A stretch of DNA of 64,000 nt. Origin: Ottowia beijingensis. Lineage in GTDB: Bacteria; Pseudomonadota; Gammaproteobacteria; Burkholderiales; Burkholderiaceae_C. The notes under the pieces were generated by a model. It did no database searches, had not been told where the DNA came from, and saw only the letters and a list, made by a program, of their open reading frames with translations. Both the position numbers and the translations under genes were made by a program. Shown piece after piece: positions 33,878 through 44,178 of this stretch. Position 1 is the first letter of the stretch. Each line of letters starts with the position of its first letter. Location of the stretch: positions 62,001 through 126,000 of the forward strand of contig NZ_JACCKX010000001.1 in assembly GCF_013423955.1 (NCBI RefSeq), written 5' to 3'.

Positions 33878-33907
33878 TCCTGCGCCTGCAGCCACAATGA
33901 CGCCATC

Positions 33908-34689
33908 GTGAGAATTGCGCTCGGCATCAGTTACCTCGGCACCGCCTACCAGGGCTGGCAAAGTCAGCCGTCCGGCCAGACCGTGCAGGACCGCCTGGAA
34001 TCGGCACTGGGCCAGTTCGCCACCGTGCCGATCGCCACCCTGTGCGCCGGCCGCACCGACGCCGGCGTGCATGGTCTGATGCAGGTGGTGCATTTCGACA
34101 CCGACCTGGTGCGCGAGCCGTTCTCCTGGGTGCGCGGCACCAACCGCTTCCTGCCGCCCGACATTGCCGTGCAATGGGCGCAGCCGGCGCCCGATGCGTT
34201 TCATGCCCGCGCCAGCGCCCTCGCCCGCCGCTACACCTACGTGCTGCTTGAGTCGCCCGTGCGCCCCAGCGTCGATGCCGGGCGCGTGGGCTGGACGTTT
34301 CGCCCGCTCGACGGCGACGCCCTGCGCCAGGGCGCCAAGCACCTGATCGGCGAGCACGATTTCACGTCCTTCCGCGCCTCGGCCTGCCAGGCGCTTTCGC
34401 CCGTCAAGCACCTCACGCGCATCGACATCAGCCGCCGTGGCGCCTACTGGCGCTTCGATTTCGAGGCCAGCGCCTTCCTGCACCACATGATCCGCAACAT
34501 CATGGGCTGCCTGCTGCAGATCGGCCAGGGCCTGCAGCCGCCCGGCTGGATGCGCGAAGTGCTGGCCGCGCGCGACCGCGACGCCGCCGCGCCCACCTTC
34601 GCGCCGGACGGCCTGTACTTCCTCGGCCCGCGCTACGGGCCGGAATGGGATTGCCGGAGCGCACCGCGGCCTATGATTGGCTGCCATGA
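33908..34689 (+). CDS. truA: tRNA pseudouridine(38-40) synthase (3' frameshift)
   Basis: Modifies U38-U40 of the tRNA anticodon arm. The catalytic Asp lies in [10 protein letters not shown], and [13 protein letters not shown] and HHMIRNIMG are family motifs. Start GTG 33908 begins [18 protein letters not shown]. As sequenced the frame misses its normal end and runs to 34957. Adding one G to TGGGATTG at 34647-34649 restores [13 protein letters not shown] and a TGA at 34687-34689 that overlaps the trpF ATG, which is the end given here. Confidence 0.94.
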
Positions 34690-35392
34690 GCCCAAGCACC
34701 CACCGCACCCGCATCAAGATCTGCGGTCTGACCCGCGAAGCCGACGTGGACGCCGCGGTGGCCGCGGGCGCCGATGCCATCGGCTTCGTGCTCTACCCGA
34801 AAAGCCCGCGCTTCGTCGCGCCCGAACGCGCTGCCGAACTGGCGCGGCGCCTGCCTCCGTTCGTCACCCCGGTGCTGCTATTCGTCAACGAGAATGCTAC
34901 CAATATAGAAGCTGCCTGCGCCCATGTGGCGGGCGCTACAATGCAATTTCATGGTGATGAATCAGCCGCCGACTGTGTGGCTGTCGCACGTACCACCGGC
35001 CGCCCGTTCATGCGTGCCGCGCGCATTCCCGCACCGCCCGCCGCGATGCCCGACTTGGTAAACTTCACCCACACATTCAGCGCCGCACAAGCCATCCTGC
35101 TCGACGCCCACGTCGACGGCTACGGCGGCGGCGGAAAGACATTCGATTGGACAAGCCTTCCACCAAACGTACCCGCTCACCTCGTCTTGTCTGGTGGGCT
35201 CACACCTGCAAACGTGAGCGATGGAATCGCCGCGCTGCGCGGGCGGGGTTATTCGCTCGCGGTTGACGTTTCCTCCGGCGTCGAGTGCCAGGCCGAAGAC
35301 GGCAAGCTCCTGAAGGGCATCAAGGACGCCGGCAAGATTCACCAGTTCGTCGCCGCCGTGCGCGCGGCGGACGCTCAAGTTTTGACAGCCCC

Positions 35393-35396
<4 letters not shown>
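34686..35396 (+). CDS. trpF: Phosphoribosylanthranilate isomerase
   Basis: 236 residues. Catalytic Cys in KICGLT (near the N-terminus) and catalytic Asp in [12 protein letters not shown]. Converts PRA to CdRP in tryptophan synthesis. Start ATG 34686 forms an ATGA overlap with the corrected truA stop, and its own TGA overlaps the trpB ATG. The stretch 34900-34953 resembles a family A repeat, but the protein aligns without an insertion there. Confidence 0.96.
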
Positions 35397-36654
<1,258 letters not shown>

Positions 36655-36658
<4 letters not shown>

Positions 36659-37463
36659 ACCGCATCACCGCCACCTTCGCCGCCCTGGCCGAGCAAAAGC
36701 GCAAGGCGCTGATCCCCTACGTCACCGCCGGCTTTCCCTACGCCGACATCACGCCCGCGCTGATGCACGGCATGGTCACCGCTGGCGCCGATGTGATCGA
36801 ACTCGGCGTGCCGTTTTCCGACCCCAGCGCTGATGGCGCCGTGATCCAGAAAGCGGGCGACCGCGCGCTGGCGCTGGGCATCGGCCTGGCGCAGGTGCTG
36901 GGGTATGTGAAGACCTTCCGCGAGAAGGACCCCAAGACGCCCGTGGTGCTGATGGGTTACGCCAACCCGGTGGAGCGCTACGACCAGAAGCACGGTGACG
37001 ACGCCTTCATCCGCGATGCCGCCGCGGCCGGCGTGGATGGCCTGTTGATCGTCGACTACCCGCCCGAGGAATGCACCGACTTTGCCGCCAGGCTGCGTGC
37101 GCACGGCATGGACCTGATCTTTTGCTGGCGCCCACCAGTACCGAGCAGCGCATGCAGCAGGTGGCCGCGGTCGCCAGCGGCTACGTGTATTACGTGTCGC
37201 TCAAGGGCGTCACCGGCTCGGGGGCGCTCAACACGGCCGAGGTCGAGGCCATGCTGCCGCGCATCCGCCAGCATGTGCACATCCCCGTGGGCGTGGGCTT
37301 CGGCATCCGCGATGCCGAAACCGCCCGGGCCATCGGCAAGGTGGCCGATGCCGTGGTCATCGGCAGCCGCCTGATCCAGGTGATCGAAGTGCAGCCGCAC
37401 GAACGCGTGGTCGCTGCCGCGATGGACTTCCTGCGCCCGGTGCGCGCGGCGCTGGATGCATAA
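36655..37463 (+). pseudogene. trpA: Tryptophan synthase alpha subunit (one frameshift)
   Basis: Cleaves indole-3-glycerol phosphate. The catalytic Glu is in [10 protein letters not shown] and the catalytic Asp in LIVDYPPEE. The frame breaks after HGMDLIF at the TTTT run 37120-37123: one more T would give [19 protein letters not shown] and continue to the normal end at 37463. Because trpB and the rest of the operon are intact and the lesion is a single base in a homopolymer, a sequence error is more likely than real loss. Confidence 0.93.
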
Positions 37464-37490
37464 TCGCCGCTATCACTCAAGGAGCATTAC

Positions 37491-38366
37491 ATGAGCAGCT
37501 GGCTTGAAAAACTCCTGCCACCCAAGATTCAGAAATCCGAAGCCTCCGAGCGCCGGCAGATGCCGGAGGGGCTGTGGATCAAGTGCCCCGACTGCGACGC
37601 GGTGCTGTACAAGACCGATCTGGACCAGAACCAGAACGTCTGCCCCCAGTGCGGCTACCACCACCGCATCGGTGCGCGCGAGCGGCTGAACGTGTTCCTC
37701 GACGCCGAGGGCCGCTACGAGATCGGGCAGGAGGTGCTGCCCGTCGACGCCCTGAAGTTCAAGGACAGTCGAAAGTACCCCGAGCGCCTGAAGGAAGCGC
37801 TGGAGAACTCCGGCGAGACCGATGCCCTGGTGGTGATGGGCGGCGCCGTGCACTCCATCAGCGTGGTGGCGGCGGCGTTCGAGTTCGACTTCATGGGCGG
37901 CAGCATGGGCAGCGTGGTGGGCGAGCGCTTCGTGCGCGGTGTCGAGACCGCCATCGAGCAGAAAGTGCCCTTCATCTGCTTCACCGCCACCGGCGGCGCG
38001 CGCATGCAGGAAGGGCTGCTGAGCCTGATGCAGATGGCCAAGACCAACGCCTCCCTCACCCGCCTGGCCAAGAAGGGCCTGCCCTACATCAGCGTGCTGA
38101 CCGACCCGACCATGGGCGGCGTATCGGCCGGCTTCGCCTTCGTCGGCGACGTGGTGATCGCCGAGCCCAAAGCGCTGATCGGCTTTGCCGGCCCACGCGT
38201 GATCGAGAACACGGTGCGCGTGAAGCTGCCCGACGGCTTTCAGCGCGCCGAGTTCCTGCAGACCAAGGGCGCGGTCGACTTCATCTGCGACCGGCGCGAA
38301 CTGCGCGAGAAGATCGCCAAGGTGCTGGCCATGCTGCAGCGCCAGCCGGCGGATGCGGTGCAGTGA
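37491..38366 (+). CDS. accD: Acetyl-CoA carboxylase carboxyltransferase subunit beta
   Basis: 291 residues. N-terminal C4 zinc ribbon [11 protein letters not shown] ... [10 protein letters not shown] (about 28-52) and a crotonase-like carboxyltransferase domain with [19 protein letters not shown] and [13 protein letters not shown]. Works with AccA in malonyl-CoA synthesis. It starts 27 bp after trpA with RBS AAGGAGC. The usual neighbour folC is not downstream in this window. Confidence 0.98.
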   Translation: MSSWLEKLLPPKIQKSEASERRQMPEGLWIKCPDCDAVLYKTDLDQNQNVCPQCGYHHRIGARERLNVFLDAEGRYEIGQEVLPVDALKFKDSRKYPERLKEALENSGETDALVVMGGAVHSISVVAAAFEFDFMGGSMGSVVGERFVRGVETAIEQKVPFICFTATGGARMQEGLLSLMQMAKTNASLTRLAKKGLPYISVLTDPTMGGVSAGFAFVGDVVIAEPKALIGFAGPRVIENTVRVKLPDGFQRAEFLQTKGAVDFICDRRELREKIAKVLAMLQRQPADAVQ

Positions 38367-38391
38367 AGCCCATCAACAGTAGCGATTGACT

Positions 38392-38486
38392 CGATAAAGT
38401 CAGCTGCTCGCGCCCGCCCCGCAAGGATTTCAGTCCATTTCCTCTTGAATTCGGCTTCCATCCTGAGCAGGCAGCTATCATTTTTG
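38392..38486. repeat. Family A dispersed repeat, long form
   Basis: AGTCAGCTGCTCGCGCCC ... GAGCAGGCAGCTATCA with inverted ends. It directly abuts the family C element that follows. Together they fill most of the 330-bp gap after accD. Confidence 0.7.
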
Positions 38487-38637
38487 CTTGATTATCAAGA
38501 AATTTCAGATCACGCGCGGACCGCATCCGCGGTGTGGCAGCGGGCTTGCCCGCGATGCGGCGCCTCGTCGCCACGAACGCTTGATCGCGGGCAAGCCCGC
38601 TCCCACAATGCTGTCTGAGACTTGTTGCTCATCAAGC
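38486..38637. repeat. Family C composite REP/MITE-like element, copy 1
   Basis: Outer inverted ends (CTTGATTATCAAGAAATTTC and GACTTGTTGCTCATCAAG) enclose a REP core: AGCGGGCTTGCCCGCGATG facing GATCGCGGGCAAGCCCGCT. About 152 bp. No gene is seen between it and yggT. Confidence 0.8.
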
Positions 38638-38696
38638 ATTTTTTGCCTGTCCACCCCACGCGGCGGGCGCCCTGACCGCGCTTCGGCGCGTGTGCC

Positions 38697-39266
38697 TCAA
38701 GCCCCGTTGGGCAGCACGCCCGCGCCAAACAGGCCGCCCTGCAGCGAGCCCAGCACGATGCCGAGCACCTGCAGGCCGATGATCAGCACCAGCGGCGACA
38801 GGTCGACCCCGCCCACCAGCGGCAGCAGCTTGCGGATCGGCGCCAGCAGCGGCGCGCTGAGCCGCTCGAACACGTCGTAGACCGGCGTGCGGTTGCCCGT
38901 CCACGACAGCACAGCGGCCACGATGATCACCGCCGTGGCCACCGACACCGCCAGCTTAGCCACGCCCAGCAAGGCCAGCAGCGGCAGCACGCTCCAGCGC
39001 GCCAGGCCCAGCAGGCCCATCAGCGCCGCGTACTGCACGAGCTTCAGCAGCCAGGCCGCCAGCAGACTGGCCACGTCCAGTTGCGCACCCTGCCCCACGA
39101 TGCGCTGCAGCGGCAGCACCAGCCAGTCCGACAACGCCTGCACGAAGCGCCCCACGGGATTGTCCATCGACATGCGGCGCCAGCGCATGTAAAGCCGCAG
39201 CAGGCAGGCGCCGCCGATCAGCGTGACGGCGACTTCGATCAGGAAGGTGAGAACTTGATAAAGCAT
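38697..39266 (-). CDS. YggT-family integral membrane protein
   Basis: 189 residues with two YggT repeats, each an amphipathic segment plus a membrane helix (MDNPVGRFVQALSDWLVLPLQRIV and YDVFERLSAPLLAPIRKLLPL are the conserved repeat cores), and 4-5 hydrophobic helices in total. YggT proteins are linked to osmotic tolerance and envelope function but lack a defined activity. Start ATG 39266 was chosen because it begins the first hydrophobic segment. Confidence 0.85.
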   Translation of the reverse strand: MLYQVLTFLIEVAVTLIGGACLLRLYMRWRRMSMDNPVGRFVQALSDWLVLPLQRIVGQGAQLDVASLLAAWLLKLVQYAALMGLLGLARWSVLPLLALLGVAKLAVSVATAVIIVAAVLSWTGNRTPVYDVFERLSAPLLAPIRKLLPLVGGVDLSPLVLIIGLQVLGIVLGSLQGGLFGAGVLPNGA

Positions 39267-39402
39267 GCCCAGGCAAAGCGGAACTTGTTCACGCCCCCAG
39301 CGGCGCAAGCAATTCCAAAGTGTTCATGCGTGCGATGATAGCGAGCACTGGTGTTCACATTCGCCGCGGTTGCGACGGGCGTGCTGTTGGATGGCCCGGA
39401 CG

Positions 39403-40047
39403 ATGACCGAAGAACTGCTGACCCTCACCTCCCTGCCCCTGTTCCCGCTCGGCACCGTGCTGTTTCCGGGCGGCGTGCTGCCGCTGCGGGTGTTCGAGGT
39501 GCGCTATCTCGACATGATCGGCAAGTGCCACCGCGCCGGCGCCCCGTTCGGCGTCGTCGCGCTGACGCAGGGCCACGAGGTGCGCGCCGCCGGTGCACCG
39601 CCCGAGCAACTGGCCACCATCGGCACGCTGGCGCACATCACCACGCTGGAGCAACCGCAGGCCGGCCTGCTGCTGGTGCAATGCCGCGGCGAGCAGCGCT
39701 TTCGCATCGATCGGCCCAGCCAGCTCAAGCATGGCCTGTGGGTGGCCGACGTGAGCCTGCTGCCACCCGACCGCGCGCTGGCCGTGCCCGACGATCTGCA
39801 GCACGTGGCGCGCGCGCTGCGGCAGGTGTATGCCGGCCTGCGCGTGCAGTCGCCCGGCGCACCGCTGCCCGCCGTGGGCAGCGAGCAATACGACGACTGC
39901 GCCTGGGTGTCGAACCGCTGGTGCGAACTGCTGCCGCTGCCCGCCGCCACGCGACAGCAGCTGATGAGCCTGGACAACCCGCTGCTGCGGCTGGAACTGG
40001 TGGCCGACCTGCTGGGCAAGACGGGGATCGGCGCACCGAACAGTTGA
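39403..40047 (+). CDS. LON substrate-binding-domain protein
   Basis: 214 residues containing only the N-terminal Lon (LAN) fold: LPLFPLGTVLFPGGVLPLRVFEVRY is the hallmark start. There is no AAA or protease domain, so it belongs to the stand-alone COG2802 type whose function is unknown (a possible adaptor for peptide or protein binding). ATG 39391 is an alternative start 12 bp upstream. Confidence 0.88.
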   Translation: MTEELLTLTSLPLFPLGTVLFPGGVLPLRVFEVRYLDMIGKCHRAGAPFGVVALTQGHEVRAAGAPPEQLATIGTLAHITTLEQPQAGLLLVQCRGEQRFRIDRPSQLKHGLWVADVSLLPPDRALAVPDDLQHVARALRQVYAGLRVQSPGAPLPAVGSEQYDDCAWVSNRWCELLPLPAATRQQLMSLDNPLLRLELVADLLGKTGIGAPNS

Positions 40048-40070
40048 CGACGCTCGCCAACAGTAATAAC

Positions 40071-40140
40071 GATAGCTGCCTGCGCCGAATCCAAGCTGGT
40101 CTGAGCGCGATTCAACTCGGAATCTGCGCTCGCAAACAGT
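40071..40140. repeat. Family A dispersed repeat, long form
   Basis: GATAGCTGCCTGCGCCGAAT ... ATCTGCGCTCGCAAACAGT, immediately before a family C element, repeating the A-then-C order seen at 38.4 kb. Confidence 0.6.
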
Positions 40141-40144
40141 CCTT

Positions 40145-40294
40145 CTTGACTATCAAGAAGTCTCAGACCGTGTTGTAGGAGCGGGCTTGCCCGCGATGAG
40201 GCGCCTCGTCCCCACCAACGCTTGATCGCGGGCAAGCCCGCTCCCACACAGCGGATGAGTTCAGCGCGTCATCTGAGACTTCTTGATAATCAAG
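40145..40294. repeat. Family C composite REP/MITE-like element, copy 2
   Basis: CTTGACTATCAAGAAGTCTC at the left and GAGACTTCTTGATAATCAAG at the right are inverted copies. Inside, GAGCGGGCTTGCCCGCGATG faces GATCGCGGGCAAGCCCGCTC. About 150 bp, 47 bp before the NYN gene. Confidence 0.85.
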
Positions 40295-40341
40295 CAGTCC
40301 TTACACATCGCATATCGGCAGCCCGATCCACGCGACCAGCC

Positions 40342-41348
40342 ATGACGATCGAAAACATGAAGCAGGAAAAACTGGCGGTGTTGATCGACGCAGACAACAC
40401 GTCGTCATCCGTCGCCCAGGGCTTGTTCGAGGAAATCGCCAAGTACGGCGTCGCCAGCGTCAAGCGCATTTATGGGGACTGGAGCAGCAACACCCTCAGC
40501 GGCTGGCGCGCCATCCTGCTCAAGCACGCCCTCACGCCCGTGCAGCAGTTTGCCTACACCAAGGGCAAGGATGCGACGGACATGGGCTTGATCATCGACG
40601 CGATGGATCTGCTGTACAGCGGCAACTTCAGCGGCTTCTGCCTCGTGTCGAGCGACAGTGATTTCACGCCGCTGGCTTCGCGCATCCGCGCTTCCGGCCT
40701 GGTGGTCTATGGCTTCGGCCGGGAGAAGACCCCGAAGCATTCCGGCAAGCCTGCGACCGATTCTTCTATGTCGAGAACCTGGGAGAAGTGGAAAAAGCGG
40801 AACGACAAGCGAGTGCCCCGACACCAACCGCCTCGGTATCCGGCAATAACGGGACAGCGCGACCGACCCCCGCCACGCCCGCCGTGGCCAGACAGATGGA
40901 TGCTGGAACGCGCGCGTTGCTCTACAAGGCCATCAAGGATTCGACCGACGAAGCCACTGGCTGGGCCTTCGTGGGCAAAATAGGCAGCTACATCAATCAG
41001 ACGCACCCGGACTTCGACTCGCGCAGCTACGGCTACGCCAAATTGTCGGGCATGCTGCGCGATCTTCGCGGGCTGCAGTTCCGCACGGATGAAGCCAGCC
41101 GCATGTTCTGCCGCAAGATTCCGTTTCTCGAACTCGTCAAGCTGCTGGATGAATCCTTCAACAAGTTCAAGAGCGCCAAAGGCTGGGCCCATATCGAGGC
41201 CGTGGGCAAATACGTGAAGCCGCGCTGGAACTGGCAGGAGTGGGGATTCGAGTCCTTCCCCGAGTTGCTGGCCAAGGTGGATCACGTCGAGCTTGCAGAC
41301 GACAGCATGCGCATGAGGCCTGCGACGGAGAAAAGCCAAGCGGTTTGA
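40342..41348 (+). pseudogene. NYN-domain nuclease with C-terminal OST-HTH/LOTUS domain (one frameshift)
   Basis: The N-terminal NYN (PIN-like) domain has the acidic motifs VLIDADNTS, KDATDMGLIIDAMDL and VSSDSDFTPLASRI. The C-terminal part GWAFVGKIGSYINQTHPDFD ... KLSGMLRDL is a LOTUS (OST-HTH) RNA-binding fold. A further conserved-looking block (SAKGWAHIEAVGKYVKPRW) follows. The frame breaks at CCGAAGC (40735-40736); one more A restores AFRQACDRFFYVENLGEVEKAE. Predicted RNA-binding endoribonuclease of the LabA/DUF88 type; the target is unknown. Confidence 0.85.
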
Positions 41349-41375
41349 AGTCGTTGCTCTCAAGCAACGGCCCAT

Positions 41376-43217
41376 TCAGAACCGCACCGGCTGCGCCCGG
41401 TATTCCGGCACGCGCTGGTGCAGCCAGTCGCGGATGGCCGCCGCCTCGGGCGCGGCACCGGCAGCGGCCAGCCACGATTCCGTTGCCCGCACCACATCGC
41501 CACCTGCCGCCGCCACCTTGGCCACGCGCAGCTTGGGGTGCGGCGTGGGTTCGGTGGTTTCGTCGTCGGCCAGCAGTTCCTCGTACAGCTTCTCGCCCGG
41601 GCGCAGGCCGGTGAAGGCGATGGGCACCTCGGCCTCGCTCTTGCCCGACAGGCGGATCAGCAGACGCGCCAGGTCGACGATCTTCACCGGCTCGCCCATG
41701 TCGAGCACGAAGATCTGGCCCGACTGCCCCATCAGCCCGGCCTGCAGCACCAGCTGCGCGGCCTCGGGGATGGTCATGAAGTAGCGCACGATATCGGGGT
41801 GTGTCACCGTCACCGGGCCGCCCAGCTCGATCTGCGCCGTGAACAGCGGCACCACCGAGCCGCTGGAGCCCAGCACGTTGCCGAAGCGCACCGACACGTA
41901 CTGTGTGCCCGCGAATTCGGCCGCCACCGCCTGCACCACCTGCTCGGCCAGGCGCTTGGTGGCGCCCATCACGTTGGTCGGGTTCACGGCCTTGTCGGTC
42001 GACACGAGCACGAAGCGCGCCGCCCCCACCTCGCCCGCCACGCGCGCGGCGTGCAGCGTGCCCAGCACGTTGGTGCGCAGCGCCTCGATCTCGTTGTGCG
42101 CCTCCATCAGCGGCACGTGCTTGTAGGCGGCGGCGTGCAGCACCACGCTGGGGCGGTGTTCGAGCGCGATGGCACGCAGGCGCTCCGCCTCGCGCACGTT
42201 GGCGGTATAGTACACGCCTTCCATGGCAGGGAAGGCTTGGCGCAGTTCCTGCTCCAGCCGGTAGGTGGCGTATTCCGACACGTCCACGCACACCAGCCGC
42301 GCCGCGCCCAGCCGCGCCACCTGCCGACACAGCTCGGCGCCGATGGAGCCGCCCGCGCCCGTGACCAGCACCGTGGCGCCGCTGATCAGGCCGGCCAGGC
42401 CGGCGGCATCCAGCTGCACCGGCGTGCGGCCCAGCAAATCCTCCAGCCGCACCTGGCGCAACCGGGCCGCCGCGCCGGGGCGCAGCAGTTCGTCAGCGGT
42501 GGGCAGCGTCAGCAGGTTCAGCCCGCTGCCCGACCAGCGCATCAGCACCTCGCGCCGCGTCGGCTCGCCCGGCGCGCTGGCCAGCAGCACGGTGGCCGTC
42601 TGCTGCGCGCGCGCCAGTTCATCCAGTGCGCCCACGCTGCCCAGCACGCGCACGCCCTGCACGGTGCGGCCGGCATCCTGCGCGCGCGGCGAGGCGATGC
42701 CCACCACGTGCCAGCCTTCCACGCCTTTCAGCGTGCGCAGCGCCTGGTCGGCTTCGTCGATGGTGCCGACGATCAGCAGCGGCTGCTGTGCCGCATCGGT
42801 GCGCGCGTGGGCCTGGGTGTATTCCGCCAGCGTGCGCCAGGCCGCACGCGCCCCGGCCAGCAGCAGCAGCGTGAGCAGCGCGCTGATCAGGAACACCGAG
42901 CGCGGAAAGCCGCCGATGCGCCAGCCCAGCACCGCCGCCGTGACCAGCAGCGCGCCCAGCGCCACGCCGGCGGCCAGATGTCGCAGATCGGCCAGGCTGA
43001 CGTAGCGCCACGACTGGCGAGGAACGCGCAGCAGCAGCAGGCCCGCGGCCATGCAAGCCAGCGCCACGGGCGTGGTGCGCAGTGCCTGGTCAAAGTACGG
43101 CTGCGGCAGGCTCAGGTTGAAGCGCAACCAGAACGCCGCCCACCAGGCCAGCACGATCAGCGGCCCGTCGAACAGCCAGCTCTTGCTGCGCAGGCTGCGC
43201 CCCAGATCGTTCAGCAC
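41376..43217 (-). CDS. Membrane-bound nucleotide-sugar 4,6-dehydratase (WbpM/PglF/CapD family)
   Basis: 613 residues: four N-terminal membrane helices (about 10-130), a CoA-binding-like Rossmann domain, then an SDR dehydratase domain with TVLVTGAGGSIGAELCRQV and STDKAVNPTNVMGATKRLAE (the S-M-K active site of inverting/retaining UDP-GlcNAc dehydratases rather than S-Y-K). It probably makes UDP-4-keto-6-deoxy-GlcNAc for the neighbouring aminotransferase. Start GTG 43217 has GGAG at 7 bases. Last gene of the minus-strand glycan locus. Confidence 0.93.
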   Translation of the reverse strand: MLNDLGRSLRSKSWLFDGPLIVLAWWAAFWLRFNLSLPQPYFDQALRTTPVALACMAAGLLLLRVPRQSWRYVSLADLRHLAAGVALGALLVTAAVLGWRIGGFPRSVFLISALLTLLLLAGARAAWRTLAEYTQAHARTDAAQQPLLIVGTIDEADQALRTLKGVEGWHVVGIASPRAQDAGRTVQGVRVLGSVGALDELARAQQTATVLLASAPGEPTRREVLMRWSGSGLNLLTLPTADELLRPGAAARLRQVRLEDLLGRTPVQLDAAGLAGLISGATVLVTGAGGSIGAELCRQVARLGAARLVCVDVSEYATYRLEQELRQAFPAMEGVYYTANVREAERLRAIALEHRPSVVLHAAAYKHVPLMEAHNEIEALRTNVLGTLHAARVAGEVGAARFVLVSTDKAVNPTNVMGATKRLAEQVVQAVAAEFAGTQYVSVRFGNVLGSSGSVVPLFTAQIELGGPVTVTHPDIVRYFMTIPEAAQLVLQAGLMGQSGQIFVLDMGEPVKIVDLARLLIRLSGKSEAEVPIAFTGLRPGEKLYEELLADDETTEPTPHPKLRVAKVAAAGGDVVRATESWLAAAGAAPEAAAIRDWLHQRVPEYRAQPVRF

Positions 43218-43293
43218 GGCTGCTCCGCGTCGCCCCGGATCGCGCCGATGGCCTTGCTGCCCCACAACCCCACGGCTTGACAGTCGGCGCTGT

Positions 43294-43370
43294 TGTGGGA
43301 GCGGGTTTGCCCGCGATGCGGCGCCCGGTCATCGCGGTGCCGCCCGATCGCGGGCAAGCCCGCTCCCACA
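43294..43370. repeat. Family C REP core, copy 3
   Basis: TGTGGGAGCGGGTTTGCCCG ... CGGGCAAGCCCGCTCCCACA, inverted arms of about 24 bp without the outer ends seen in copies 1 and 2. Confidence 0.85.
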
Positions 43371-43424
43371 CCGGGGCACGCATGCGCGTGTGGACATGCC
43401 AGGTCAGGCTGATTGCTTTCATAT

Positions 43425-43479
43425 TCATAGCTGCTCGCGCTTGTCTGGTGGGCGCTGAATGCCAATTTGGCACAAATTC
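43425..43479. repeat. Family A dispersed repeat
   Basis: TCATAGCTGCTCGCGCTTG ... GGTGGGCGCTGAATGCCAAT then TTGGCACAAATT. It lies in the spacer between the sugar transferase and the dehydratase. Confidence 0.75.
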
Positions 43480-43484
43480 CATGG

Positions 43485-44174
43485 TCATCGCAGCAGCGCC
43501 CGCACGGTGTCGAACAGGATGCGCAGGTCACCTGCCAAGGTGCGCTGCGCCACGTAGTCCAGGTAGTAGCGTTGTTTGACCGGCATGACACGTTCTATAT
43601 AGGCGCGCTCCGGATCAGTGGCATCGGCCAGCAGCCGCTCCTCATCGCGGAATTCGATGGCCGCCTGGTCGGTGATGCCCGGCCGCACGCTCAGGATCCG
43701 CCGGCGCACGTCATCGGCGTACAGCGCCATGTAGCGCGGCACCTCGGGGCGTGGGCCGACCAGGCTCATGTCGCCCTTTAGCACGTCAATCAACTGCGGC
43801 AACTCGTCCAGCTTGGTGGCGCGCAGCCAGCGGCCGGCGCGGGTGATGCGGGCATCGCCGGCCGCCGTGACCTGTGGCCCGCTGCCGTCATGCACGTGCA
43901 TGGTGCGGAACTTGTGGATGCGAAACGGCACGCCACCGCGCCCCACGCGCTCCTGCCGGAACAGCGCCGGCCCGGGCGAATCCAGCCGCACCCACAGCGC
44001 GATGGCCGCCATCAATGGCAGTGCCGGCAGCAGCGCGGCCAGCGTCAGCGCCAGGTCCATCGCGCGCTTGGTGGCGGCGCCGCGCGCGGTCACAAGCCGC
44101 ACACTCTCATCTTTCGATAGCTGCCCGCGCTTGCCAGTCGGGCGCTGCAGGCCCAAAACGCTTGAAAACCCCAT
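43485..44174 (-). CDS. Undecaprenyl-phosphate sugar-1-phosphate transferase
   Basis: 229 residues of the bacterial sugar transferase (PglC/WcaJ C-terminal) family: KRAMDLALTLAALLPALPLM forms the re-entrant membrane helix; FRQERVGRGGVPFRIHKFRTM and KLDELPQLIDVLKGDMSLVG are the catalytic motifs. It loads the first sugar phosphate on undecaprenyl phosphate. ATG 44174 follows the aminotransferase stop by 4 bases; GTG 44189 is an alternative. The N-terminal about 20 residues are encoded by a family A repeat, so the start could also be the later GTG at VRLVTARG. Confidence 0.9.
   Translation of the reverse strand: MGFSSVLGLQRPTGKRGQLSKDESVRLVTARGAATKRAMDLALTLAALLPALPLMAAIALWVRLDSPGPALFRQERVGRGGVPFRIHKFRTMHVHDGSGPQVTAAGDARITRAGRWLRATKLDELPQLIDVLKGDMSLVGPRPEVPRYMALYADDVRRRILSVRPGITDQAAIEFRDEERLLADATDPERAYIERVMPVKQRYYLDYVAQRTLAGDLRILFDTVRALLR
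44115..44166. repeat. Family A repeat at the 5' end of the sugar transferase gene
   Basis: TCGATAGCTGCCCGCGCTTG ... CGGGCGCTGCAGGCCCAAAA. Translated on the gene strand as LGLQRPTGKRGQLSK, a different frame from the ligD copies. Confidence 0.7.
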
Positions 44175-44178
44175 GCAC

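Noticed and set aside
31382-34780. 1132-codon minus-strand open frame
   Set aside because: Antisense to fimV and truA, Gly/Arg/Ala-rich, no domains; the conserved proteins are on the plus strand.
34900-34953. Family A repeat insertion in trpF
   Set aside because: The DNA resembles the repeat (ATAGAAGCTGCCTGCGCCC), but the protein aligns with normal TrpF (EAACAHV ... MQFHGDE) without added residues, so similarity may be chance.
38533-38607. Possible transfer RNA or structured RNA gene
   Set aside because: The stem-rich sequence is a REP palindrome with further copies elsewhere in the window and has no tRNA-like arms.
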